Shown in pieces: positions 12,001-22,600 of a DNA stretch of 64,000 nt. Made by a program: the position numbers and the translations under genes. The notes beneath the pieces are model-generated. The model made no database searches and had not been told where the DNA came from. It worked only from the letters and a program-made list of their open reading frames with translations. The first letter of the stretch is position 1; every line of letters begins with the position of its first letter. Origin of the DNA: Balanoglossus misakiensis (taxonomy: Eukaryota > Hemichordata); contig CM082585.2 of assembly GCA_040954595.2 (NCBI GenBank), positions 5,394,001-5,458,000 on the forward strand. Direction: 5' to 3'.

Positions 12001-15000
12001 TAGAATCTGCTAAAATAAATCCTAGTGAAAATTACAATAGAACACGTCATTTTACAGCCGAATCTATAAATTAAAAAAATTAGTAGATGTGCTCCAAACA
12101 TCAAGACATTGAAATAAATTTAATCCTAGTGAAAATAAAAGCTTGTACATTGAACAGTGTGATGCTATGTGTGTTGTAAAAGTTTGTCATTTAAAGGTAC
12201 GGGTACTGTCAGTGTCACCTCTAATTTACATTGCCTATATATGGTCAAAAGGGTGTGTCTAAGCGTTCCAATGACCATGTGGCAGTGCACTCACTGAAAA
12301 TGTGTGATTGGCTAAATTTGATTTTTCCATGGTAACAGTCGTTTAATTTGCATAGGTGACTGTGTATGTGTTTGTACACTGACATGGTGTAGAAATATTG
12401 AGCAAAATTTGGTAGTTTTATAGTTCTGTTCTATACAGTAATTCCTAATTTTTTTCTCTGTGTGATTTTCTTGCAGCTGAAATTGGACTTTTCTATTTAA
12501 TCTACTACGGATGCTTGGCTGCTTTCTTTGGTTCGCTTATAGCCATCTTCTACTATGGTTTCATCGATCAGGCAGAACCCACGTACACGGACAAGCTCGG
12601 CACCCCAGGTGAGTGCAAGTCCAACACCAGAAACGGCAGACACTACTGTAAAACACTTTATTTTCGCGAGTTAAAATTTTCGCGATATCGAGAGAGGCCA
12701 CTGTTTCGCGAGTATTAATTTTCGCGTTCTCTTATTTCATTCACTGCATCGTTATCTTCAAAAAACATTTACGCGATTTTTATTTCCATGCTATTTTGGC
12801 TCTCACGTATTTTGCGAAAATTTATTGCTCGCGAAAATAAAGTGTTTTACAGTATGTCACTGCTAACTTGTAATTTCTCGTACTGCAGTCCCTGACCTTG
12901 GCATTGAAATACACCAGTGCAGTACTACAACAAAGTACTAGGCGTCTGGCACCTATACATGTACACTGTAGCGTAGCATTTCTTGCATGCAGTACTAGTA
13001 TCAACAAGTCAGTCAAACGAGGATTAATGAATGAGATTACCTTGTGTGAAGGCATGTGTAACTCACAGTGAACTGCAGTAAATCGAATTGGGGAATGCGT
13101 ACAATTAGAAGAAACTTTGAGCCCGTTGATCTGGTATAATGTTATTTTGTTTGCAGTTGAAAAAATTTACATTGTGTTAGGTCTCCATGGGTGGACACTA
13201 ACAACATACATTTGTAGATATAGTATTAATAGTGTACAGATAAACTATCTTAGCGCAATATCATCAAACAGAAATTGCCTCCTTGTTATGTCATGTAACA
13301 AGATTTGGGCACTTTTGGCCTGTGGTTATGAACTTTGACCCCACTGTCTGACAATATTTGACCGCCTGTATTCTCCCATGTCTGCAGGTATGGCTCACCG
13401 TCCCAAGTACAGGAACGAGGACAACATCGCGTTCAACATCGACAACGAAAACACCTACAATAAGTTTGTCACGGATATTGATGAGCTGCTTGCATGTAAG
13501 TGTCCCCTGCCTTTTTTGTTGCTGTATTCTTTCACCTCCATTTTCCTGTGTAGGAGTCCAACCACGCCACACACCCCTACTCATAAGTCCTAGCGCCCCA
13601 CACAGCCATTATGAATTTGAACTCGGAAGAAAGGCTGACCATGGGAGTTCCCCATCAGCCTTGCTTTGAGTTCAAATTTGTAATGGGTGCTTGAGGGCGC
13701 TAGACTTTAAAAATGGGTGTGTTGGACGTGGCAGGATTGATCCTAAGTGGGAAGTTGATGTGTGAAATTTCTGTGTTGTGAAAGAATATGTTCTCTTGTG
13801 CGGTATTCGATAGGAGAATTGTTTTTATCTGGGATAATAGAGTGGGGATACTTGAATGTGTTTGAATTAACGTCATGTGTGTTTGTTCACTTGAAACCGC
13901 AGCATATATGAACCTGAATGACTCGGTGTACGAAAATTGCAAGTCTGGTCCGTCGTACAGTGACAGGTCAAGAATCTGCGCGTTTAACCTTGAAGACCTG
14001 GGCGACTTCTGCACGACCTCAAAGTATGGCTACGACATCGGGCAGCCATGTGTGTACTTTTCACTCAACAAGGTAAGGGATCTGTGTCCGGTTGCATTAT
14101 TTCGAGCAAGATTATTGTGATATTGGCATGTTCGACCTTCGTTCGAAAAGCTTCGCAGAGGTTTCAGTCACACATGCGAGGGCAAGCAGTGTAGTTGTAT
14201 GGTCATGGATAAAGTCCCCTGTCGCAGGGCTGTGTGTGAAATACTTGCGTTTAACAACTGTCCATGTTTCCATTGCAGGTATGGGGCTGGAGACCACAGG
14301 CATACGCAAACGAGTCGGTACCAGAAAGATTTCTTGACAGATGGGACCCAAATTACATACTCTTCGAGTGTATGGGAAGGGTATGTATATTTTTATTAGC
14401 CAAATTTACTCCTGTTTCGAGGAGAGTTGGTTTCAGTCCTCCAGCTAATTAAATGGTGCTTCCTGTCTCTCTGTCTGTCTCTCTCCTCTCTCTCCCTCTC
14501 TCTCTCTTTCCCCTCCCTCTCTCCCCCTCACTCTCCCTCTACCCTCTCTCTCCCCCCCCCTTCTCCCCCTCTCTCTGACCTGTTTGTGCATGATTGAACT
14601 ACTTGCTCTGCAGTGTATAATTAAATGCCGTCTCGTTTTCCCTCCTCACAGAAAGACAAGGATAAAAAGAACATTGGAGAGTTAGAGTTCTACCCCGCAG
14701 CCGGCGTGGACTTCAAGTATTACCCGTACGTCGGCGACACGGACAAGAACTCGCACTACCGCGTCCACTACCTGACCCCCGTCGTGGCCATGCGCTTCAA
14801 GAACATCACCCGGGACGCCACGGTGCGCATGGACTGCTACGCCCGCGCCCGCAACATGGAGTACGGCGAGTTCGAGGGCCACGTGGAGTTCATGGTGAGG
14901 GTGAACTCGCCCGTCAAGTCGCCCATCCCCGACCCCACGGCCGAGCCCACGGCCGCCACCTACAAAGCGCCAACTGCATCAGCAGCAGCGAAGACAACCG

Positions 15001-15116
15001 CGGGATCCCAGGTGACAGCTGCGGCCGCCGCAGCCACCCAACAGCCGACCGCGGCGCAGTTGAAAACGACCGTCACGATGGCGGCGGCCACCGCCGGGCC
15101 AACCGCTAGGAAGTAA
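5940..15116 (+). CDS. ATP1B: Na+/K+-ATPase beta subunit, complete; six coding exons
   Basis: The join is 5940-6087, 12477-12608, 13388-13495, 13903-14072, 14279-14380, 14652-15116, giving 374 residues. It is the type II glycoprotein partner that stabilises and traffics the catalytic alpha subunit of the sodium pump (or its H+/K+ relative) at the plasma membrane. Residues 1-50 are cytosolic. Residues about 53-78 are the single membrane span, with the family motif FYLIYYGCLAAFF. The rest is ectodomain. Its six cysteines C142, C155, C166, C179, C217 and C282 match the three conserved disulfides. N-glycosylation sequons are at N135, N197 and N271. The YYPY motif and the C-terminal RFKNIT..VRMDC strand block are typical. 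Usual length is about 300; the excess is a 69-residue Ala/Thr/Pro-rich tail after N305. All introns have GT..AG ends with consistent phases. The assignment is secure; the paralogue type is not decided. Confidence 0.95.
8808..8893 (-). mobile_element. Family D short MITE-like repeat
   Basis: It begins AACCCTTTCACCCCCAGTT and matches the inverse of the copies at 31581-31671 and 46626-46716. Those copies end in the inverse AACTGGGGGTGAAAGGGTT. It is about 90 bp with no coding capacity. Confidence 0.6.
9570..10477. mobile_element. Non-autonomous hAT-like DNA transposon, 908 bp
   Basis: The left end CAGGGTTCTCCACG and right end CGTGGAGAACCCTG are perfect 14-bp terminal inverted repeats. Similarity continues inward (GAGGGACGG versus the inverse of CCGCCCCTC). 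Both ends are flanked by TGGTC (9565-9569 and 10478-10482), a 5-bp target duplication. Several AGGGGCGG subterminal repeats (10370-10450) sit near the right end, as hAT transposase-binding repeats often do. The centre (9865-10010) is very CG-rich. No recognisable transposase is present. A CAGGG start fits hAT, though classic hAT duplications are 8 bp, so the superfamily is inferred. Confidence 0.75.
12191..12366 (+). mobile_element. Family B TTAA element, diverged copy
   Basis: It starts TTAAAGGTAC and keeps the family B internal blocks (CACCTCTAATTTACAT, CTATATATGG, CCATGGTAAC, TTTGCATAGGTGAC). The right terminus has decayed. It lies about 110 bp before ATP1B exon 2. Confidence 0.7.
12477..12608 (+). 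CDS. ATP1B: ATP1B exon 2
   Basis: It encodes residues 50-93, covering the whole transmembrane helix and the start of the ectodomain (DQAEPTYTDKLGTP). The acceptor is TTTTCTTGCAG and the donor CCAG|GTGAGT (phase 1). Confidence 0.93.
12643..12854 (+). mobile_element. Family A MITE, TA-flanked, in ATP1B intron 2
   Basis: The terminal inverted repeats are TACTGTAAAACACTTTATTT (left) and its inverse (right), with TA at both outer ends as expected of a Tc1/mariner-type target duplication. It is rich in TTCGCG motifs. It inserted only 35 bp downstream of the exon 2 donor. Confidence 0.85.
12855..13387 (+). other. Remainder of ATP1B intron 2
   Basis: No feature was seen apart from a TACATGTA at about 12956. 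The intron ends at the acceptor CCATGTCTGCAG. Confidence 0.8.
13388..13495 (+). CDS. ATP1B: ATP1B exon 3
   Basis: It encodes residues 94-129 (GMAHRPKYRNEDNIAFN..TYNKFVTDIDELLA), the proximal ectodomain that corresponds to the PGL..P..Y segment of vertebrate beta subunits. The donor is GCAT|GTAAGT (phase 1). Confidence 0.92.
13555..13735. mobile_element. Hairpin (foldback) MITE-like element in ATP1B intron 3
   Basis: The left arm (CCACGCCACACACCC ... CTAGCGCC ... TTATGAATTTGAACTC) and the right arm (GAGTTCAAATTTGTAATGG ... GGGCGCTAG ... GGGTGTGTTGGACGTGG) are inverse copies. They meet at a short loop near 13640-13655. It would fold into a hairpin of about 80 bp per arm. I could not fix a target duplication. 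Confidence 0.65.
13903..14072 (+). CDS. ATP1B: ATP1B exon 4
   Basis: It encodes residues 130-186, including four of the six conserved cysteines (C142, C155, C166, C179; the first two conserved disulfides) and the sequon N135-D-S. The donor is AACAAG|GTAAGG (phase 0). The acceptor AAACCGCAG is short on pyrimidines. Confidence 0.93.
14279..14380 (+). CDS. ATP1B: ATP1B exon 5
   Basis: It encodes residues 187-220, with the VWGW motif, the sequon N197-E-S and C217, which should pair with C282 in exon 6. The acceptor is TTTCCATTGCAG and the donor AGG|GTATGT (phase 0). Confidence 0.92.
14461..14580 (+). repeat. Long C/T-rich tract in ATP1B intron 5
   Basis: About 115 nt of almost pure pyrimidine (CTCT, CCCCTC) ends some 70 nt before the exon 6 acceptor. 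It is a simple repeat and may also bind pyrimidine-tract splicing factors. Confidence 0.85.
14652..15116 (+). CDS. ATP1B: ATP1B exon 6 (last), with extended Ala/Thr/Pro tail
   Basis: It encodes residues 221-374. Residues 221-305 complete the ectodomain (YYPY, N271-I-T, C282, GHVEFMVRVN). Residues 306-374 are an Ala/Thr/Pro/Ser-rich tail with no cysteine and no membrane segment, ending in TAA at 15114-15116. The exon is markedly richer in G and C than the neighbouring introns. Vertebrate beta subunits stop just after the VEF.V.V strand, so the tail is extra. Confidence 0.93.
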   Translation, partial: KDKDKKNIGELEFYPAAGVDFKYYPYVGDTDKNSHYRVHYLTPVVAMRFKNITRDATVRMDCYARARNMEYGEFEGHVEFMVRVNSPVKSPIPDPTAEPTAATYKAPTASAAAKTTAGSQVTAAAAAATQQPTAAQLKTTVTMAAATAGPTARK

Positions 15117-17195
15117 TTCTGACCCCAAGTTTATCAGGAAGCAAGGTTTTTTTTATAGAAATAGAAAATCTTTAAAAAACCCACTGTATATATGGTGCGT
15201 GTATTCTGTATATCTGAAATGCGAGAAGAAAAAAAAATTCCTGTACATGAAAGTGCTGTGTTAATAATTACTGTTGTGATTTGCTACGATTAGGTACTTT
15301 GGTGTTTATTTGAAACCTTGTCGTCTGATAAACTTGATTTCTTCTATGTATTTTTGAAGTTGACTCTTTGCTTTTAGTTTTAACAGAATTAGTTAACAAA
15401 TTGCTCTCATCATTCAGGTGATATCTTCATTGTAACTCCCCAGTGGCACACTGCATAAGGGCTTGGCCCCCCTCAGTTAGAATACACACCCCTTTGTTTA
15501 AATGGAATAGTCTGTTTCATACACAACCCCGGAGGCTGCTGAGATTAGAAAGTTGGTTTCAGGCTGTGGGCATTTTACTATTGTGAGAGCTGATTTCAGT
15601 CCTAAAAATTTGGGCATTGTGAGGTGGTTGGGATGCGTTTGAGTTTTATTTATAACAGGAAAATGGCCGCTGCAACAAATAATTTACAGAAGTACAAATT
15701 ACATGGAAGGAAAGACAACCCATGAAAATCAAGCCATCAAAATAACCAAGCATTTCTACGATAATGCATTGGATCTGGCATACTTCTAGCTGAATCCAAA
15801 TCGGTGATAATTCCCTAACTCTCGGATGTTGTACGCCAAATTTTGGGTTCCTGAATGATATCATAGTCGTCAAGCCCCCCTACACCTTTGCATCATTCCT
15901 TTCTCAAGTGGAGCTCAGATTTTAGTTGTTAAAATTAGAGTTCATTTATCATTACTGTTTTAAAAACCTGAAGTGATTTTATTGTTTTCTCGATTAAACA
16001 TTTTTCAATTTTTTTCTGACCAAACCCTTGATGCCAGTGCCATGGTTATTTTTTTTCTTCGATTAATGTGATGTGTCGTGAAGAGTTTTTAACCATCATG
16101 AATGGAAAGGTCTTGCTTGCTGTAATTTTATGCAAAAAAAAAATTAAGATGAAATTGTAAAATTAGAAGTTCTAGATTTGTATACTGCTGTATTCCTCAA
16201 CAGTTCCCTAAAATTCAGATGTGCGATTTTTTCTTGCTGTATGATTGACTGCTGTTTAATCAACTCTGGTTGTAATTTTCTCAATTTTGTTGTTCCAATT
16301 TTCACTCGTGCTTCTAGCTCATGTACGTGTACATTTGCAAAGCAAAAAAAAAAGAGAAATAGAGTAAATGGCCTGTCAGCTGCCTGACGAAACAAGACTC
16401 AACTTAGGCCCAGGGTATCTCATAGGGCTTTACACGCGTACAACCAAGTTTTTGGTTGTGAGGAAGTAGTTACCACTTGCAGTGAAAATGTTTTAGAAAT
16501 ACAAAATGTGACAAGGTATTTAAAAACAATTAACTCTGGCAGAAATTTTCACTGAATATTCGAACAACACCGTCCCCCACCCCACACCCAATTATAGTGT
16601 CATCAGGGCTACAAACAATAGATGCCCCTGAACTTAAAATACATTGTCACTGGGTGTGTCCATTGTGTTTTGGAGGTGTCACCCTTTTCATTCATGTGTC
16701 CCCCATGTATTGGTGCAGTCTATTCACAAACCACAGAAGTGGACCAAATGATTGCGGTGGTAGGGGTGTGGGATTTTGGGCGTGTAAGTTTTTGACCATG
16801 TGATCAAAAGGTTGTTGTGTAGCAACTTTAAGAAAATGGCATTCAAGTTGACCATGCAAAGGGCGCCCCCAACATTTGACATTGCTGCTCTTTTCCACGG
16901 GTCAGTCACAACTACCAGAGTCACTGTACACTCAGTATTTTTTTACAGTGAGCAATAATTGTTGCATTTTAACGGTTCTAGGAGTGTCACCTCCTGGACG
17001 TTTACCTACCAGGCAGGTGCCACACCTACCTGTGGGGTTGGAAATGTCTGAATGGTAAATGCCACAGGGGGTGACCACCTTGATACCATTTTAACTGAAT
17101 GCACACCCATTTATTTTATACCTTCTACGATGGAACGTTTAAAACTGAAGTTTTGTTAATGAATTTGCCCCTGTAGAATAATAAAAATAAAATTC
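15117..17195 (+). other. Probable ATP1B 3' UTR and flank
   Basis: No gene is seen. Candidate polyadenylation signals are ATTAAA at 15993-15998 and a double AATAAA at 17180-17191. The true 3' end cannot be set from sequence alone. Confidence 0.4.
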
Positions 17196-17589
17196 ACGAA
17201 AAAGAAAAAAAATGTGTCATTCATTAGCCAGGTTTTTCGAGTGTGTAAGTTTGTGTGTGGGCTTATTTGAGGTGTTCTGCGACTTATTCAGGATTTGTCA
17301 AGGGTAGAACATTACACATTATGTGTAGTACATGTACATACAAAAAAGCGAAACTGTTTTTAACTATGAAGACCTAAGAGGACTAAACCAAGGAGGTGAA
17401 AGTGTAAAACCTTTGCAACTCTTTGTGACCGTTGGCATTATTGGGAGGTTTCTTCCGAGCCAGGTTCAAAGGGAAATTGCACAGAAAACCGACTTGGACT
17501 TCGCCATGGTCGACATTTACCACAAGATTCTTTTGTTTTAATCTTCAAATATACACATTTGGCCATAGGGGGCGCTATTTCAAGATGCC

Positions 17590-17670
17590 TTTGATGGTAG
17601 TGGTGATAAGGCGTGGTTGCGCTCCTTCCACAGATGGGCCGAGGTTACGCGATTCAAACCTACAGATCAT
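17590..17670 (+). repeat. Possible tRNA-derived SINE fragment
   Basis: TAGTGGTGATAAGGCG resembles a pol III A box with a D-arm, and GCGATTCAAACC about 45 bp on resembles a B box. The intervening anticodon-arm region does not fold convincingly, so a true tRNA gene is unlikely. Confidence 0.25.
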
Positions 17671-17855
17671 AGAAGAGTTCGTAGGAAATTGGGAGAAATG
17701 TTGATTCCGATATAGACTTATAGGTGATAATACATGCGGGGACTTTAAGCATCCTCCAAAATTGGCTTACGAGTATAGCACAATCAGACCATGATAATTA
17801 AACCCAATCAAATCCGTCTTTCGAGTCCACTTTTTCACATGACGTCAACTTGAGT

Positions 17856-17861
<6 letters not shown>

Positions 17862-17896
<35 letters not shown>

Positions 17897-17902
17897 TCCC
17901 TC

Positions 17903-17935
<33 letters not shown>
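17862..17935. repeat. (TC)n/(CA)n compound microsatellite
   Basis: A TC run with CCCTC interruptions passes directly into a CA run. Confidence 0.95.
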
Positions 17936-19357
17936 GTTTAGGTTCAGTTTAGTTTTATATCTGGTTTTAGAACTTCAATCTTCGTGGAGTGGACCCCATC
18001 TCCGTGACAGGAAGAATTTAGTCATCCGGGGGAAAAAAGGTACTGAAATAAAAAGGGCTGTTCGACCATGCTTTCGGATCAAGAGGTTATTTATTGATGT
18101 CAACGCAGTAAAGGACGGTTTGCAAAGATTTACGATTATCGATTGGTGTTTAATCCTTGATAAGAATTCCGAAAGAAAGACCACCATCGATCAGTCAAAG
18201 CCATTTCAGGCGGCGGGATACGTATTGATATTTTATGTCTATCCGTTCCGTTTAAGAAAGTTGTGGGGAATTTTAAACATGAAAATATATTTACATGTAA
18301 CAAACATCGTGACGTCAACTAACTCTTTTTACTTTTCTGTGAAATCAGAAAAAAAATCGATTTCGCGACTCAGAATTTGTTCCCGCTAAACGTTAACTTA
18401 TAACTTTCTGATTTTGACTCCATGATTGATTGTAATATTATATTGTCACAATAAAGTCTGAAAGATTGGGTCAATGACACTCTCAGTAAATGTAGTGTTA
18501 ACTTTCAGCTTCAGTTTCCATTCAGCCTTGGAGGACAGTGAATTATGTGATTCAGAAGACATTTGTCAACGATTAACTGACGTTAGACCCCGCATATACA
18601 TGTAGACCTTTTTGTGGGGTGGTACAACTTCGTAAAGTTGCTGGCAGCTAAGGGATTAACCATATCAGCCCGCGGGAGGGACTTGTTTGATGAAATTGCA
18701 ATGTTTCTATATAGGACTAGGCCTATATGCCCCGCTTTTGACTTCGTTTAGAATTTCGTATTCTTCGCTATCAAATGACGTCAGACGCGCTCAGGCGGCA
18801 GTTATGTTCGCATTCAAATTTCCAGATGACGGGCAACTTCAGCAACGTGGACTTACGTGGTGCAGACAAAGACTGTGCAGATGAAATGCAATGAGGCTGA
18901 TGAGGCAACATACCCGATACATGTTATGTGTCTGGCGGTTCTAAAGTAAAAACATACTCGGAAAAACTTTTACTGGATGCCGAAATATTGCTTGCCCGTC
19001 ATCTGGAAATGACTGCGCCATGGGACGCATTGCCAGATCACGTGATTGATAGTAAAGAATTGTTCTCGCCTGCTGTTGCTGTCGCCTCTCTACGTGACGA
19101 GAACAGCCAAAATCACTCTCATGAAACTGTTTTGGGTAATTTGGTAATATTTAGAAAGAAAAGAAATGTGATCACACGTTCGAAAAAATGCATGCTTTCG
19201 TAACAATTTTCTCCAGCCCTATATTTTTTGTTGTGAACAAAAATCTCGGCAAACAGGACAGACGCGACGCGGCATCAAATCTTGGTAGCGGTTCTCAGAC
19301 CAGCAAAATTTTATATTGCTGAAAAAAATTAACACATTTGACAAGGGGTGAATATTT

Positions 19358-19361
<4 letters not shown>

Positions 19362-19403
<42 letters not shown>
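19362..19403. repeat. (TCA)n microsatellite just upstream of the DGK start
   Basis: Fourteen TCA/ATC triplets end about 95 bp before the DGK start codon. A minus-strand frame through it gives poly-Asp and is an artefact. Confidence 0.95.
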
Positions 19404-19494
19404 TCGCTCGTCGATAGGCGGGCAACGCAACCAGTACCGGATGCGGCTCCTCCCGAACGACGATAACTTGGAATGATCCACACTCACACACAAT
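19404..19494 (+). promoter_or_regulatory. TATA-less promoter region of the DGK gene
   Basis: The stretch is GC-richer than its surroundings, with a GC-box-like GGCGGGC near 19417 and CTCCTCCCG near 19447. There is no TATA box. Because the start codon lies in a TISU element, the transcription start is expected within about 5-30 nt upstream of it. Exact initiation is inferred. Confidence 0.4.
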
Positions 19495-19506
19495 CAAGAT
19501 GGCGGC
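19495..19506 (+). promoter_or_regulatory. TISU element overlapping the DGK start codon
   Basis: CAAGATGGCGGC is an exact match to the SAASATGGCGGC translation initiator of short 5' UTR, which is also a YY1 site. In known genes it directs accurate initiation on very short leaders and contributes to transcription. Confidence 0.6.
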
Positions 19507-19669
19507 CTCGGACAAGATGCCCAAATCGGGCCCAGGTTCGCCGGTGTCCATGGAAAAACTTCCCGGTCGGAGCGGTTCCGTGGAAGAGTCGTCGGACAGT
19601 GAAGGGGAGGTCGAGGTATCGAAACAGTTCACTCGCAGGGTGTCGACGTCGAAACAGCTGAAAAATAAG
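19499..19669 (+). CDS. DGKD/DGKH: DGK exon 1
   Basis: It encodes residues 1-57. The start is chosen for the TISU context and the similarity of EESSDSE and RRVSTS to DGK delta/eta. The donor is AATAAG|GTGAGT, phase 0. Confidence 0.85.
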
Positions 19670-22600
19670 GTGAGTTGTTAAGGAAGTTGAACGTCGTCGC
19701 CTCAGCTTCGCCGAGTTTAAAAAGCTTTCAAAATGAATGGCCCAGATCCGTCGGCAAGTGTCGATTGAATTATAAATAATGGAGCCCGGTTAGAGCTTCT
19801 GACTGAGAAGTATTACTTCGTTTTCGGAGAAGAGAGTCAGGCCAACTTTTCAATTTGTATCGCGACCAGCAAAATTCTCTCTGCAGTTGACTTATATTTG
19901 AGGGAACGTGAATGGAACGTAGGTGTGTACGTTTTACAGCGGCGCAGAGTGCAGCTCTGGCCGCGGCGTGTGAATGCAACAACCGCACAGAAAGATTTGG
20001 CGTACGTGCTTCAATCTCCGCCGCGCCACTGCTTCACGGCGCACAGGTTTAATACATCGATCGATTGGTCGATATTTTTTCTGATAAATGTTTTTCATTG
20101 TAATACGAGGTCACAAGCAGTGAAGACTGTACGTGACGACAGAAACACCCGGTAGCCTATAGCTCAGCGGGTTTCGTTGTTATCACGGATGGCCACCCGC
20201 ACGACAAGTTGTTTAGCTGGGCACACATAGACTTGATCGAAATTTAATAAACTCTTCGTCAGGTAGCTTATAGTACATCTTAACAAGGTGGTCTATAAAG
20301 AGAAATAAACTTCACCAAAAATATTTGGAGCCAAACTGACTATCATTCCCTTGACGGTGTAATTCAAATGTTACTATGTGTCGTGACAGTACGTATTTCT
20401 CGAATTATTAGCGATACAAATTTTATGTGTATTTTTATTGGTGTACCATTAAAAGTCAGAAAGACGTTTCTCCTGGATGGTCGAGGGCATGTCTTTTCAA
20501 AACAAAGGCCAACTTTTATTTCTGTTACCCATTACTTTCCTTTAAAACCAAAATGATTCTATGATAATTGAATTTTTTTTAAAAAGTGGAATAGGTCAAA
20601 CTGATTTAAAAATGAATATTTTATGAGAAAATGGTATAATGGCCGTCTTCATTTCCATTTTCAATTTCATGTGTCAATCTACCAAGATAAAAATGATGCT
20701 TCCTTCCTGTGTGGACAAAAATAACTTTATAGGATATTCAGTATTAAAAAGATCAAGTTAAATATCTCATATTTTACACCGAATAGACAACATATGCAGC
20801 AGATTTGTCTTCATTTCCGTTGTGCTGTCCAATTATACTAAAGGGATGCTCTTCAGTATTTCAATATTTGTGCAAATTTCTGCCCATTATGTGAAATTGA
20901 AAGGAGGTCTTTCTGGTACAAATAGTCACTGTGAGTGGGCACTGTTCAATGTCAGATCATTCAACCATTAAAAACCTATAAATATCGCCTGATGAAGATA
21001 GTGATATGATACTCTTCTCAGATTGCTCTGGAGATAATATAATCTTCTGCAATTAATCTGGCGCACAGAAAAAACGTTCATATATAATATTTTATTACTG
21101 AAAATGAGAAAAATAAAGAATGCGCTCTTTTAATGACTGGAATATATGTTGAATGATTCTCGAGAGAGCATTTTTATGATGAAAAAAATGTTCACTGCAC
21201 AATCTTAAAAATCTGCATTTTCAATTAAGGATTTTTTTAGTCAATTTGACATGAACTATAGTTTGAATCATAGTTGTCCTATGCATTGTAGGTTAGTACT
21301 TTGTCCCAAATTTCCATGGAAAATTGAATATGAACAGATTCAAATCCCAGCATCATTTAATTATTTATTATTCTTAAATATTAAAAACTGAAATGTGTTA
21401 TAGGTGAATCTTTGAAGAGTTTTCTTTGCTTGTCCTCTGTCGTGATATTAGGTTGTCAGTTATTCCCTCAACTGCCCTGGGGGTACAAAAACTCACATGC
21501 TAATTAAAATCTTGCAGTGGTGTGTCTGGTCTTCACAACCATCCTTTTTGCTTGTTTACGGCAAATTCTGTGCATTGGAAACATAAACTGTTGTTATGGG
21601 GGTGTTATTGACTAGGCAAAGTTGACAGAGCTGTCTTTCTGGCACATCAACACTATGATCCCTCAGTCAAGTGTTTGGATATCATTTGAAGGAGAGATAC
21701 TGGCTTTTTTTAACAGCTTTGACACTCAATCTGTTGCCGGGATCATTTCTGTTACATACTCGGATCACTGTGTATTGTTTTGTAGCCCAGTATTTAAGGC
21801 TGCGTTCACAAAAAATAGGCAAGGGGGGGGGGGGGGGTTTCGGATAAAAATCGTTAAACATGTAGGCCCTCACCCCCATCCCCCATCCCCGCCTGCATTG
21901 TCAAATATGTTCAAGTGTGGAACCTATCCACCAACATGGTTTGGTCCAAGTCTATTTTCTCTGATAAATTTGGGCCCCTACAGAGTGAAACTAAGTTAAT
22001 GGCCTAGACCCCTGCACATATAATAATTATACAACTTCATCAGTTCCAGGAACCAGAAAAAATAATTGTTCCACTGGTGTATAATTTCCTCATTATTAGC
22101 ATTTTAATAAATTATGAGTCATTGAAATAACTTTTCCTTAATTAGTAATGATGCCAACATGAATAATGTGCATAATTACTTCAGGCTGTATCATAATTAG
22201 TTTAATGCCCTCATAATTATTTCAAGAGCATGAGGGTATCATAATTAGTGTAATGCCAGTCTAAAATTAATACAAATTTTATAGTGTAGAGTGCAACAAC
22301 CTTTTATTCTGTGAATATGAAAAATATACTTTAGACAGAATGCACTGAATAATTTTATCAACTATCTTCTGGTTTCTAGCAGCAGTAAGATAATTGTTTT
22401 ACATATTGTGAACTATTTTTGGGAAAAATATTTGTGATAAATGTGAAATTTTTGCATAGAAGATGAATTTTATGGCAGTAATTTTGAAGGAAAAAACAAA
22501 ACTGATGCCTTGTTGAGTGTCAACAGTGAGTGTGATGTAGGTGAAGTCTTGTGATCGATTCCCCAGGGTTGCGTTGCGTGCGACATCTTGACCAGGTGGT

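Larger units (their letters stand above)
6088..12476 (+). other. ATP1B intron 1 (6.4 kb)
   Basis: It contains a family D element (about 8808-8893), the 908-bp hAT-like transposon (9570-10477) and a decayed family B copy (12191-12366). The remainder, 6.1-8.8 kb and 10.5-12.2 kb, is AT-rich with scattered TACATGTA palindromes and no supported gene. Confidence 0.85.
17196..19440. other. Intergenic region between ATP1B and the DGK gene
   Basis: It holds a possible tRNA-derived SINE fragment (17590-17670), a TC/CA microsatellite (17862-17935), an ATCACGTGAT E-box palindrome (19037-19046) and a TCA microsatellite (19362-19403). An open frame of 179 codons at 17850-18389 begins in the microsatellite and has no recognisable domain. 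Confidence 0.6.

Noticed and set aside
14682-14882. 66-codon minus-strand frame
   Set aside because: It is a shadow of ATP1B exon 6, caused by its high GC content.
19219-19632. 137-codon minus-strand frame antisense to DGK exon 1, with poly-Asp
   Set aside because: It is antisense to a real exon and runs through the TCA repeat; no domain is recognisable.
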